The notes under the pieces: generated by a model
The model's database searches: none
What the model was told of the DNA's origin: nothing
Seen by the model: only the letters and a program-made list of their open reading frames with translations
Program-made: the position numbers and the translations under genes
In this document: positions 23,515-31,300 of the stretch, piece by piece
Position numbering within the stretch: the first letter of the stretch is position 1
Layout: each line of letters begins with the position of its first letter
NCBI GenBank assembly: GCA_902798545.1
Contig: CADBWQ010000019.1
Coordinates: 1 to 45,159, forward strand
Length of the DNA stretch: 45,159 bases
Direction of reading: 5' to 3'
Source: Oscillospiraceae bacterium
Lineage (GTDB): Bacteria > Bacillota > Clostridia > Oscillospirales > Oscillospiraceae

Positions 23515-24993
23515 TCACGCCCAGGGGTTCTCCGTGGGATAGGGGAGGGACTTGGGCTGGTTGTAGCCGATATCCTGAACACCCAGGAACTTGAAGACCT
23601 CGAAGAGCGCTTTGCCGTGATGACCAAAGGCCACCGCACCATGGTGCGGGAAGCGCTTCTGGATCAGCACGTGGCGATAGAAGCGGCCCATCTCATGGAT
23701 GGCGAAAACGCCGATACCGCCAAAACTGGTGGTGGCCACAGGCAGAACCTCACCCTCGGCAATGTAGGAGCGGAGGTTGCCCTCACTGTCGCACTGCAGA
23801 CGGAAGAAGGTGATCTCGCCGGGGGCGATATCACCCTCGAGGGTACCGCGGGTGAAGTCGGGATCGGATCCTTCCGGCTCAAGGAGCCGGTGCTGGATGA
23901 GCTGATACTTGACAGCGCGGTCAGAGCACATCTTGCAGCTCGGCGTGTTGCCGCAATGGAAGCCCATGAAGGTGTCGGTCAGAGTATAGTCGAACTTGCC
24001 CTTGATCTGCTCTTCCCACATCTTGGCAGGTACAGAGTTGTTGATGTCGAGGATGGTGACGGCGTCCTGGGAGACACAGGCGCCGATGTACTCGGAGAGA
24101 GCGCCGTAGATGTCAACTTCGCAACTGACGGGAATACCGCGTGAGGCCAGACGGGAATTGACAAAGCAGGGTTCAAAGCCAAACTGTTCAGGGAAGGCGG
24201 GCCAGCACTTATCGGCAAACGCGACGTACTTACGGGCGCCCTTGTGTGATTCTGCCCAGTCGAGCAGAGTCAGCTCAAACTGCGCCATGCGCTCGAGCAT
24301 ATCGGGGAAGTAGCGGCCTTCTCCCATCTCGGCTGCCATGTCGGCACAGACCTCAGGGATACGCTTGTCACCGGCGTGGGCTTTGTAGCTCACCAGCAGA
24401 TCGAGCTCGGAGTTTTCTTCGATCTCAACACCAAGCTCATACAGCCCCTTGATGGGGGCGTTGCAGGCAAAGAAGTCCTGCGGACGGGGACCGAAGGTGA
24501 TGATCTTCAGATTCTGGACACCGATGATCGCACGGGCAATGGGGATGAAGTCCTTGATCATCTTTCCGAGATCCTCGGCGTTGCCGACCGGGTACTCGGG
24601 GATATAGCCCTTGAGATGACGCATGCCGAGGTTATAGGAACAGTTGAGCATGCCGCAGTAGGCGTCGCCGCGGCCATTGATGAGGTCGCCGTCACCCTCG
24701 GCAGCTGCCACAAACATGCAGGGACCGTCGAAGTTCTTCGCGATCAGGGTCTCGGGAGTCTCGGGGCCAAAGTTGCCGAGGAAGACGACCAGCGCGTTGC
24801 AGCCGGCGGCCTTGACATCCTCAACCGCTTTGAGCATGTCCAACTCGTTCTCGACGGTGACGGGGCACTCATACATGCCGCCCTTGCAGACCTTGACGAT
24901 GGCTTCACGTCTGGCAATGGAGAGGCCAATCGGGAAGCAGTCGCGGGAGACAGCGACAATGCCGAGTTTGACTTCAGGAATGTTTTGCATCAT
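23515..24993 (-). CDS. L-fucose/L-arabinose isomerase family protein
   Basis: A 492-residue ketol isomerase of the L-fucose/L-arabinose isomerase superfamily, which turns an aldose into its ketose with a divalent metal. The N-terminal segment KLGIVAVSRDCFPIGLSIARRE, the central EVDIYGALSEYIGACVSQDAVTILDINN (with the metal-binding acidic residues) and the C-terminal HHGAVAFGHHGKALFEV are typical of the branch often annotated just as isomerase family protein. The specific sugar is not certain. The ATG at 24993 is followed by a second ATG; AAAGGA stands 9 bases before the first. It is the promoter-proximal gene of the sugar unit. Confidence 0.85.
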   Translation of the reverse strand: MMQNIPEVKLGIVAVSRDCFPIGLSIARREAIVKVCKGGMYECPVTVENELDMLKAVEDVKAAGCNALVVFLGNFGPETPETLIAKNFDGPCMFVAAAEGDGDLINGRGDAYCGMLNCSYNLGMRHLKGYIPEYPVGNAEDLGKMIKDFIPIARAIIGVQNLKIITFGPRPQDFFACNAPIKGLYELGVEIEENSELDLLVSYKAHAGDKRIPEVCADMAAEMGEGRYFPDMLERMAQFELTLLDWAESHKGARKYVAFADKCWPAFPEQFGFEPCFVNSRLASRGIPVSCEVDIYGALSEYIGACVSQDAVTILDINNSVPAKMWEEQIKGKFDYTLTDTFMGFHCGNTPSCKMCSDRAVKYQLIQHRLLEPEGSDPDFTRGTLEGDIAPGEITFFRLQCDSEGNLRSYIAEGEVLPVATTSFGGIGVFAIHEMGRFYRHVLIQKRFPHHGAVAFGHHGKALFEVFKFLGVQDIGYNQPKSLPYPTENPWA

Positions 24994-25055
24994 GTGAACA
25001 GGTCCTTTCTTAGTTTTGTTTTTATATGTTGGGGTTTTTCCTGCTTATGGACCCT

Positions 25056-25084
25056 ACTATAACACGTTTTTTTGTGCCTGCCAA
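25056..25084 (-). promoter_or_regulatory. Strong promoter of the isomerase gene
   Basis: TTGGCA (25079-25084) is 17 bases from TATAGT (25056-25061), with TGT before the -10. This is one of the best sigma-A promoters in the window. It overlaps the last codons of the small upstream gene. Confidence 0.75.
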
Positions 25085-25350
25085 GGGGGACTTTTATAAA
25101 GTTGGTTTTTATTTGAACTGTAATCCGCTTTTCCGGTGTTCTGTGTGAAGGATAAAAACTGAGAAAACAGAAAAAAGAACGGCACAGAAGAGGAATCTGA
25201 CTTCCAATCCTGTGCCTTCTTTCTGTTGTACGCTTTCGGATTCGCCGGTTTTCGGGTAACAGGGCTGATGGCCCAGGTTTCGCGGCGCCTGGCGTTCAGC
25301 GCCTTTCTCTGCTTTTTGGAGAGCTTCTCATAGGGAACGTATTTCGTCAT
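25057..25350 (-). CDS. Small basic protein of unknown function
   Basis: The first half, MTKYVPYEKLSKKQRKALN then RRRETWAISPVTRKPANPKAYNRKK, is the signature of a small basic protein that recurs in clostridial genomes and has no assigned function; it looks RNA- or DNA-binding (Lys/Arg-rich). I set the start at ATG 25350, with GGAAGGTG 7 bases upstream. The frame stays open for 97 codons, but an intrinsic terminator lies inside its second half, so the last 35 or so codons may not be expressed and are low in complexity (VPFFFLFSQFLSF). Ancestrally the stop may have been near WKSDSSSVPFF. The true C-terminus is therefore uncertain. Confidence 0.7.
   Translation of the reverse strand: MTKYVPYEKLSKKQRKALNARRRETWAISPVTRKPANPKAYNRKKAQDWKSDSSSVPFFFLFSQFLSFTQNTGKADYSSNKNQLYKSPPWQAQKNVL
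25172..25216 (-). terminator. Intrinsic terminator within the small-protein frame
   Basis: GGCACAG (25181-25187) pairs with CTGTGCC (25210-25216), with an inner GGAA/TTCC helix and a 6-base loop. On the minus strand the stem is followed by GTTCTTTTTTC, a clear U tract. It lies inside the reading frame of the small basic protein. Confidence 0.8.
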
Positions 25351-25367
25351 CGCTATCACCTTCCTTG

Positions 25368-25401
25368 TCCTGTATTATACAGGAAACAGATGCGGTTTCA
25401 A
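25368..25401 (-). promoter_or_regulatory. Promoter with palindrome over the -10, small basic protein gene
   Basis: On the minus strand TTGAAA (25396-25401), 16 bases, TATAAT (25374-25379). The -10 sits at the centre of a 17-bp palindrome, TCCTGTAT-T-ATACAGGA (25368-25384), which would be a natural place for a repressor. The transcript start would be only a few bases before the ribosome site. Confidence 0.6.
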
Positions 25402-25490
25402 CCGTTTTACGGCAATATTCAGAATCATTAAGTTTACGGCAGTGAGGATGGGTGGTACAATCAACGAAGAAAAGAGAAAGGGGCATTCCC

Positions 25491-26864
25491 ATGAAGAAGA
25501 TTGTCATTTTGCTTGCCCTGATTCTGGCACTCGGTCTGAGCGCGTGCGGAAGCAGTCGAACAACCGTACAGGAGGAGGCGGCAGCGCCAGCGGCTGTCAC
25601 GGAGAGTGCAGAACCGACCATGCCGAGCACCGTTCCGACCATACCGGAGGACGAACAGAAGCGAATCCTGGAGGAAAACCGGTCTCTGTGGGCTTTTACG
25701 GATCCGTTTGAATCCCCTTGGTTTTATACCTTTACGGATCTTGACTGTAATGGCCGGACAGAGGTCATCGCAGCTACCACCCAGGGAACGGGCATTTATA
25801 CCTACGCCCATTTCTATGAAGTTCGGGCGGACGGCTCCGGAATCGACAATTGCTATCACGAGAACATGGAAATCGAAGGACCGGATGACTGGCCGGAGAT
25901 CGTTCGGGACTCCCTGCCTTGCTATTATGATGCGGCGGCGGACCGCTATTACTATGTCTGTGAGGGGGTGACGCACGATGGATATGCGCACCAATATTAT
26001 GCCTGGTATGCTCTTTGTCTGAAGAACGGTGTGGCGGAATGGGAGCCAATCGCATACAAGAATGACAACTGGGATGCCAACGGCAACTGTACAACCGACT
26101 GCCACGATGCACAGGGCAACGACATCACCCAGGCGGACTATGAAAGCGCGGTGAAGCGCCGCTTTGCCGGCCTGCAGGAGCTTACGCTTTCCCTAAGCTG
26201 GACACAGGAAGAAATCGAATGGGGTTACTCTGCGGACAGCAGCTGGATGGACGAGCCGGCGGAGAGTGCCGACAGTACCGTCGAAGACTTTTCTGCAGCC
26301 TACAGCAGTGTGATTGAAAAGTACCGGGCTGCATATGACAGCGGAAACACGGAAAACCTGGAATATATCTGGAATAACGGAATCTCGGAGATCATCGGCT
26401 ACTCCAGCGGTGTGGGCTACGCCCTGGAGGATCTGGATCAGAACGGCATTCCGGAGCTCATCATCGCCGGGATGGGGACGGATGACTTCTCCAACCGGAT
26501 GGTTTATGATCTCTACACATTGGAAAACAATGTACCGGTGAATATTGTAACCTCGCAGGCGCGGTCACGCTATTATATCCGAACAGACAATACGGTCCTC
26601 TTTGAGGGCTCCGGCGGTGCGTCCTATTCCTACTTCACCGTGAAACGCCTGAACGGCAATATGCTGGAAGACATGGAATCCGTATTCACAAACCTGGATC
26701 AGGACGCCTACGATACATATTCCACCGGATTTTACTACCAGCAAGGCTACAGCGAAACGCTGCCGAGCGATAGCAGCATAAAAATCACGGAAGAGGACTT
26801 TGGAAAGCGCGTGTGGGAGATGGAGAGCAGTGTGTATGTTCCGACACTGACACAGATCTTCTGA
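25491..26864 (+). CDS. Lipoprotein of unknown function
   Basis: A 457-residue predicted lipoprotein. The signal is MKKIVILLALILALGLSAC with lipobox LSAC, so Cys19 would be lipidated and the protein anchored outside the membrane. A low-complexity Ala/Glu/Pro/Thr linker (25-50) follows. The rest falls into two similar parts: each has a DLD-NG pattern (FTDLDCNGRTEVIAAT, and ALEDLDQNGIPELIIAG), a short calcium-type or VCBS-like repeat found in clostridial cell-surface lipoproteins. AAAGGGG sits 7 bases before ATG 25491; the in-frame codons upstream are not supported. Function is unknown; extracellular sensing or binding is a guess. Confidence 0.8.
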   Translation: MKKIVILLALILALGLSACGSSRTTVQEEAAAPAAVTESAEPTMPSTVPTIPEDEQKRILEENRSLWAFTDPFESPWFYTFTDLDCNGRTEVIAATTQGTGIYTYAHFYEVRADGSGIDNCYHENMEIEGPDDWPEIVRDSLPCYYDAAADRYYYVCEGVTHDGYAHQYYAWYALCLKNGVAEWEPIAYKNDNWDANGNCTTDCHDAQGNDITQADYESAVKRRFAGLQELTLSLSWTQEEIEWGYSADSSWMDEPAESADSTVEDFSAAYSSVIEKYRAAYDSGNTENLEYIWNNGISEIIGYSSGVGYALEDLDQNGIPELIIAGMGTDDFSNRMVYDLYTLENNVPVNIVTSQARSRYYIRTDNTVLFEGSGGASYSYFTVKRLNGNMLEDMESVFTNLDQDAYDTYSTGFYYQQGYSETLPSDSSIKITEEDFGKRVWEMESSVYVPTLTQIF

Positions 26865-26872
26865 GCCGGGCG

Positions 26873-26900
26873 TTTAAATCCGGAGATATGGAGATATAAT
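26873..26900 (+). promoter_or_regulatory. Candidate promoter of the cupin gene
   Basis: TTTAAA (26873-26878), 16 bases, TATAAT (26895-26900). The -10 is perfect and the -35 matches four of six. It lies in the 90-base gap after the lipoprotein stop. Confidence 0.5.
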
Positions 26901-26954
26901 GAAGACTGGTGAGAATCTTTAGCTCAGGATATCGTTGATTGGAAGGAGAAAACA

Positions 26955-27293
26955 ATGTCATTTCCAGAATTCATGTACAGAGCAAGCAATAAGATTCCTG
27001 TGTCACAGCAGAATACTCCTGATATAGAGGGATACTACTACACCGTGAATGACGGAAGTCAGATGGCTTTCTGGATCTATAAGGAGGACAGAATATCAAA
27101 AGAGCATCAGCATGACTACGACGAGTATATGCTTTGCGTAGAAGGGGAGTATATCGTTACCATTGATGGAAAGGAACATGTACTCCATTCCGGTGATGAA
27201 TTATTCATACCTAAGGGTTCTGTACAAGGAGGAAGTGTGCGGGCTGGTACACGCACAATACATGCATTTGGAAGCAAAAGAGTAACGGATTAA
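26955..27293 (+). CDS. Cupin-domain protein
   Basis: A 112-residue single-domain cupin. The metal-site motif one is EHQHDYDEYMLCVEGEY (HxH with the Glu five or so residues on), and GDELFIPKGSV followed by the TIHAFGSK segment is motif two. Small cupins like this hold one metal ion and act as dioxygenases, isomerases or ligand-binding switches. No clear substrate. AAGGAG stands 9 bases before the ATG. It is a single gene flanked by its promoter and a strong terminator. Confidence 0.85.
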   Translation: MSFPEFMYRASNKIPVSQQNTPDIEGYYYTVNDGSQMAFWIYKEDRISKEHQHDYDEYMLCVEGEYIVTIDGKEHVLHSGDELFIPKGSVQGGSVRAGTRTIHAFGSKRVTD

Positions 27294-27327
27294 TGGGTGC
27301 AGCCTTTCAAAACAAGTCTGCCGGAAT

Positions 27328-27362
27328 AAACGGGAAGAGTCCCAAAAGGATTCTTCCCGTTT
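27328..27362. terminator. Bidirectional terminator
   Basis: AAACGGGAAGAGTCC (27328-27342) pairs with 27348-27362 over 15 bp including one G-U, loop CAAAA. It ends the cupin gene on plus and the SLC13 permease on minus. Confidence 0.9.
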
Positions 27363-27394
27363 AATTCTGTTGTTTACTGCCTGACCTCGGGAGA

Positions 27395-28498
27395 TCAGAA
27401 AAGGCTTTGAACAAAGGATAGAATCAGCAGTAAAGCCACATTCAGGACGGTGAATTCCAAGAGATAGCGCCCGGTGTGGGCGTGGTCGGAATGAGAGTAG
27501 AGTTTCATGCTGATGAGACTCGCGAGACTTGCGATCGGGGTGCCGAGCCCGCCGATGTTTACACCCAGCAGCAGGGCATGCGCCTGATCGGTAAAGCCGG
27601 AGAGCAGAAGTGCTGCCGGGACATTGCTGATTACCTGGCTGGTGAGCAGAGCGGTCAGATACTCTCTTCCTGCCAGCAGCGAACGGAGCGTCCGGTCGAC
27701 GGCACTGACTCTGGCGAGATTTCCGGAGAAAACGAAAAATGCCACAAAGGTCAGCAGTAGCATGAAGTCGGACTTGAGCAGGATCTTCCGGTCAAAAATC
27801 AGAAGCACAGCGACGACGATCCCCAGCATGACCGGCCAGGTCAGAACCCGGAGAACCACCAGCAGGCAGACGACGAACAGCGCCACATAGACCCAAAAGG
27901 AACGCATATCCATCCCGGGCTCTTCACCCAGAAAAATATGCAGATGCGCCCCGGAGAGCAGAAAACAGGTCCCGGTGATCAGTACCAGAGACAGGAGCCA
28001 GACCGGCAGGGTCGCACGGATAAAATCGCCGAAGCTCAGATCATAGTAAGAGTAAAGATAGAGATTCTGCGGATTCCCGACGGGAGTCAGCATACTGCCC
28101 AGGTTTGCAGCGACGGTCTGGAGCACCACAATGTGGATCAGATCCTTTTTGCGGTCGGCCATGCCCAACACAACAACCGCGAAGGGGACAAAGGTCAGAA
28201 GCGCAACATCGTTGGTGATCAGCATGGCGCTGAAAAAGCAGAGCAGGACCAGAAGCAGGCCAATGGCACGGACACTGTCGACTTTTTCGCACAATGTATG
28301 AGCGAGATGCGCAAAGAGCCCGGCCTGGCGCAGTCCGGCCACAACCGTCATCAGGCAGTAGAGCAGTGCCAGTGTGCGGAAGTCAATATACGAGAGATAG
28401 GTCTGGTCCGGAGAAACAAAAAAGCAGCTGATCAGAGCCGCGAGCGACGCAATCAGCAGAACAGGCTCCCGCCTGACAAAAGAGCGAATAGTAGCCAT
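27395..28498 (-). CDS. SLC13/ArsB-type anion permease
   Basis: A 367-residue membrane protein with about ten helices, of the divalent-anion/citrate or ArsB-NhaD superfamily. Signature segments are MLITNDVALLTFVPFAVV, VAANLGSMLTPVGNPQNLYLY and, in the second half, SNVPAALLLSGFTD with GVNIGGLGTPIASLASLISMKLY. The two TPxGNPQN and GGLGTPIAS loops are inverted-repeat substrate sites for anions and cations. It is somewhat shorter than the usual 400-plus residues. Substrate unknown; succinate, citrate or arsenite are possibilities in the family. No regulator is next to it. Confidence 0.85.
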   Translation of the reverse strand: MATIRSFVRREPVLLIASLAALISCFFVSPDQTYLSYIDFRTLALLYCLMTVVAGLRQAGLFAHLAHTLCEKVDSVRAIGLLLVLLCFFSAMLITNDVALLTFVPFAVVVLGMADRKKDLIHIVVLQTVAANLGSMLTPVGNPQNLYLYSYYDLSFGDFIRATLPVWLLSLVLITGTCFLLSGAHLHIFLGEEPGMDMRSFWVYVALFVVCLLVVLRVLTWPVMLGIVVAVLLIFDRKILLKSDFMLLLTFVAFFVFSGNLARVSAVDRTLRSLLAGREYLTALLTSQVISNVPAALLLSGFTDQAHALLLGVNIGGLGTPIASLASLISMKLYSHSDHAHTGRYLLEFTVLNVALLLILSFVQSLF

Positions 28499-28578
28499 CC
28501 TGAAATCTCCGATTCTGAAAATCTCCGCACAGTATAACTGTTCTGATGAGAGAGTGCAAGAGGGTATTTATTCCAAAC

Positions 28579-28607
28579 TTGCAGCGGGAACGGCAATCTG
28601 TTATACT
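28579..28607 (+). promoter_or_regulatory. Promoter of the sugar acetyltransferase
   Basis: TTGCAG (28579-28584), 17 bases, TATACT (28602-28607) preceded by TGT. Extended -10 type. The leader to ATG 28641 is about 27 bases. Confidence 0.65.
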
Positions 28608-28640
28608 GTGTCGAAATCACAGAATCACGGGAGAATCGTC

Positions 28641-29243
28641 ATGACCGAAAAAGAGAAAATGCTCGCCGGACAGCTGTACGATCCGGCGGATGAGGAGCTC
28701 GTCGCTCTGCGCCAGAAAGCTCATGCGCTGAGCAAGCAGTATAACGATACCCTGGAGACCCAGGAGGAAGAGAGGGACGCCATCATGGCGCAGTTGGTCC
28801 CGGAGCGGGGAGAAAACGCCTATCTGCAGGGACCGGTCCAGTTCGACTACGGCATTTTTACAACAATCGGCGAAAATACCTACGCGAATTTCAACCTCAC
28901 CTGCGTGGATTGTGCACCTGTTCATATTGGTGCCAACGTTTTCATGGGACCGAACGTGTCGATTCTGACGCCGGTGCATCCGATGCGCTGGCAGGAACGG
29001 AACCTCTTCCGCAGAGCGGACGGCGTCAAAACGGACCACGAGTATGCAAAGTCCATTACCATCGAGGACAACTGCTGGATCGCCGGGAATGTGACCATCT
29101 GCGGCGGTGTGACCATTGGGAGCGGCAGCGTGATCGGTGCTGGAAGCGTCGTCACGAGAGATATTCCTTCTGACGTGTTTGCCGCCGGAGTACCCTGCCG
29201 GGTGATCCGGGAGATCACAGACGACGACAGAATGGAACAGTGA
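28641..29243 (+). CDS. maa: Sugar O-acetyltransferase, maltose acetyltransferase family
   Basis: A 200-residue left-handed beta-helix acetyltransferase that moves acetyl from acetyl-CoA to a sugar such as maltose, glucose or galactoside. The N-terminal Mac domain (MTEKEKMLAGQLYDPADEEL) is present. The hexapeptide repeats run to GVTIGSGSVIGAGSVVTRDIPSDVFAAGVPCRVIREI, and the catalytic His is in LTPVHPM. Start is ATG 28641 with GGGAG 7 bases upstream; the longer frame lacks support. A perfect 21-bp terminator follows. Confidence 0.9.
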   Translation: MTEKEKMLAGQLYDPADEELVALRQKAHALSKQYNDTLETQEEERDAIMAQLVPERGENAYLQGPVQFDYGIFTTIGENTYANFNLTCVDCAPVHIGANVFMGPNVSILTPVHPMRWQERNLFRRADGVKTDHEYAKSITIEDNCWIAGNVTICGGVTIGSGSVIGAGSVVTRDIPSDVFAAGVPCRVIREITDDDRMEQ

Positions 29244-29260
29244 GAATGAATAATGGTCAG

Positions 29261-29312
29261 AAAGACCTGTCATCGGAACGTATGATAATGTACGTTCCGG
29301 TGACAGGTCTTT
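29261..29312. terminator. Long intrinsic terminator
   Basis: AAAGACCTGTCA (29261-29272) and CGGAACGTA (29274-29282) pair with 29291-29299 and 29301-29312, interrupted only by one T/G. TTTTT continues on plus. It ends the acetyltransferase gene and may also serve the FMN-binding protein gene on minus. Confidence 0.9.
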
Positions 29313-29341
29313 TTATGCTTTTATGTCTTCAGCGTTTGTGA

Positions 29342-30523
29342 TCAGTCGAAGCTGAGAGTCTGCTGGGTCTTGAGGCCGGTGGCGGAGAAGGTGGCATAGT
29401 CCAGCGTCGTGAGCGCTTCAGCCTCTGGGTACTTCTCCTGTACGGCAGCGAGGAGCTGGGCCTGGAGATCTGCATCCACGAACTGGCGGGCATAGCCGCT
29501 GTCATAGACGTTCAGGAACCAGGGCGAGGTGATGACGATACGGCTCGGTACGATCTGGTAGAAGTTCATCGGGGAGGTGCAGAGGTACTGGTACAGGGCT
29601 TCATCATCCATTGCCGCAAGCTGGGCGGTGGTGTCCAGGGTCTCAAAGTAGTAGTGAGCCTTAGCAACATAGACTGAGATTTCATCCTCACTCAGTTCGG
29701 CGAAGTGGATGGGCTTGTAGGTACCGGTGATCTCCACGCCGTAGCTCATGAAGTAGCTGGGCAGGACAGGCATGGCCTCAGAGCAGATATCGCCCGCGCG
29801 GATCTGACGGGTCCAGTAGAGGTCCACGCTGGGGTTGACGTTCATGTTGTTGAGCTTCGCGGTATTGCTCTCGCTGGAACCGAAGAGGGTCAGATCGGCG
29901 GGATCAAGGACATACTCGACACTGCCGATGGTGGGGACATTGTTATAGGAGGTTGCGATCTGGTACATCTCGCGATAGTTGCCTTCTGCGCCCTTGAGAT
30001 AGTCAAGAAGCAGCTCGCGCTTCAGCTCATCGGACAGATCCACGTCGCCGAAGTTGATGCCACCGACACCGGAAACCGTGGCGGAAGTGATTGCGTCAAC
30101 ACCGGCTTCCATCTGATAATCCTCAGCCTTGAGATATCCGTTTCCCTTTGCCCAGGCGTCCAGATCGACATCGGCGCCGAGAATCTGCAGATAGGCGTCG
30201 GCTGCGGCGGCCAGAACAGCATTGCTGGTAGCGGTTGCACCGGAGATCGCATCTACTCTGACAGAGTTGTTCTCTACCATGGCGGCTGGGAGCTTCTCAA
30301 TTGCCTGAGCGCCGACGGTAGTTTCAGCCTTGTCGGTCTCGGCGGTGACATCGGTGATGATGTTGTCACTTACCGTGACGGTAACGGTGACGGTCTCGTC
30401 CAGTCCCTGAGCCTCAGCGGTAGCGGATACAGAATCCTGACCATCGGCAAAGGCGACAGATGCGCAGCTGAGGATCATCAGGAGGCTCAGCAGAAGGGCC
30501 ATGGCAATTTTCATGTTTTTCAT
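29342..30523 (-). CDS. Secreted FMN-binding protein with PNPOx-like domain
   Basis: A 393-residue exported flavoprotein. After a signal peptide (to about residue 27, cleavage AFA|DG; an ILSC at 17-20 could be an alternative lipobox) comes an FMN_bind domain ending in DAISGATATS (91-100), the ApbE-type motif whose Thr in SGAT (T97) takes covalent FMN. A second motif DAITSAT follows at 143-149. From about 175 the chain looks like a split-barrel PNPOx/flavin-reductase domain (IATSYNNVPTIGSVEYVLDP, then LFGSSESNTAKLNNMNVNPSVDLYW). So one chain could carry covalent and non-covalent flavin. It may pass electrons to exported reductases such as the Tat FAD protein at 7-8.8 kb. Promoter lies directly upstream. 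Confidence 0.8.
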   Translation of the reverse strand: MKNMKIAMALLLSLLMILSCASVAFADGQDSVSATAEAQGLDETVTVTVTVSDNIITDVTAETDKAETTVGAQAIEKLPAAMVENNSVRVDAISGATATSNAVLAAAADAYLQILGADVDLDAWAKGNGYLKAEDYQMEAGVDAITSATVSGVGGINFGDVDLSDELKRELLLDYLKGAEGNYREMYQIATSYNNVPTIGSVEYVLDPADLTLFGSSESNTAKLNNMNVNPSVDLYWTRQIRAGDICSEAMPVLPSYFMSYGVEITGTYKPIHFAELSEDEISVYVAKAHYYFETLDTTAQLAAMDDEALYQYLCTSPMNFYQIVPSRIVITSPWFLNVYDSGYARQFVDADLQAQLLAAVQEKYPEAEALTTLDYATFSATGLKTQQTLSFD

Positions 30524-30572
30524 TATATTTGTCCTTTCTTGCTTTAATATTGGTTCGTTTCAAACCAGATTC

Positions 30573-30609
30573 AGCTTATCACTCGAATTCAGGTCTGTCA
30601 AGCTTATCA
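30573..30609 (-). promoter_or_regulatory. Promoter with direct repeats, FMN-binding protein gene
   Basis: On the minus strand TTGACA (30596-30601), 17 bases, TAAGCT (30573-30578). AGCTTATCA occurs twice, at 30573-30581 and 30601-30609, 28 bases apart, flanking the promoter; each could be an operator half. The remaining 30610-30924 shows no gene. Confidence 0.55.
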
Positions 30610-30924
30610 AAATCAGCATCGAATTTATGGAAGATCTGCCAGTATGTGATAATCTGGAGAATGAGTAACAGGTACCGGTACTGGCGGAGCGGGATGTCAC
30701 ATCTGCACTGTAGTTGCACACCAGAAAATCCCTTCTCTGGGAAGCGCAGAAGATCACCCGTACTGAAATGAACCGGAGAAAAGCGTGATCGGCGGCGCCA
30801 TCTATGCGCGAAGAAAGCCGACCGGCAGGAAATGATTCTTGCGGGGACTCATGAAAACATGTTATATTACAGAATAATATTACAAAACACATTTTATTTC
30901 TGCAATGCAGGGGGAATACGAGCG

Positions 30925-31227
30925 ATGGATATTGTACAGCTCTGTGAGATCGGCATGCTGGTTGCCTTCGGCTTTTCATGGCCGTTCAACATCATCAAGT
31001 CCTGGCGATCGAGAACAGCAAAGGGAAAGAGTGTGATTTTTGAGTTTATCGTCGTCTTGGGCTATCTGGTTGGTGTGCTGGGGAAGTTCATTACCTGGCG
31101 TAACACGGGCGTTCTAGCCTACTCTATCTGGTTTTACTTCGCCGATATCGCGATGGTGACCATTGATATTGTCCTGTATTTCCGGAACACACGGCTGGAC
31201 AGGCAAGCAGAGAACAATCAGGCCTGA
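30925..31227 (+). CDS. Small membrane protein, PQ-loop/SemiSWEET-like
   Basis: A 100-residue protein with three predicted membrane helices (IVQLCEIGMLVAFGFSWPFNIIKSW, then VIFEFIVVLGYLVGVLGKFI, then LAYSIWFYFADIAMVTIDIVLYF) and a short basic tail. The first helix with FSWPFNIIKSWRSR followed by a K-G-KS turn resembles the half-transporters of the PQ-loop/SemiSWEET type, which dimerise to move sugars or amino acids; the Pro-Gln pair itself is not conserved. I set the start at ATG 30925, with GGGGGA about 9 bases upstream; the long upstream frame is unlikely to be coding. Function is uncertain. Confidence 0.65.
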   Translation: MDIVQLCEIGMLVAFGFSWPFNIIKSWRSRTAKGKSVIFEFIVVLGYLVGVLGKFITWRNTGVLAYSIWFYFADIAMVTIDIVLYFRNTRLDRQAENNQA

Positions 31228-31300
31228 GTAGCCGTCAGGGAAGAACCTCCGTCTGGATTCGACGGAGAAACACCGCAGCCAAGAGAGAGGAGCCACCATC

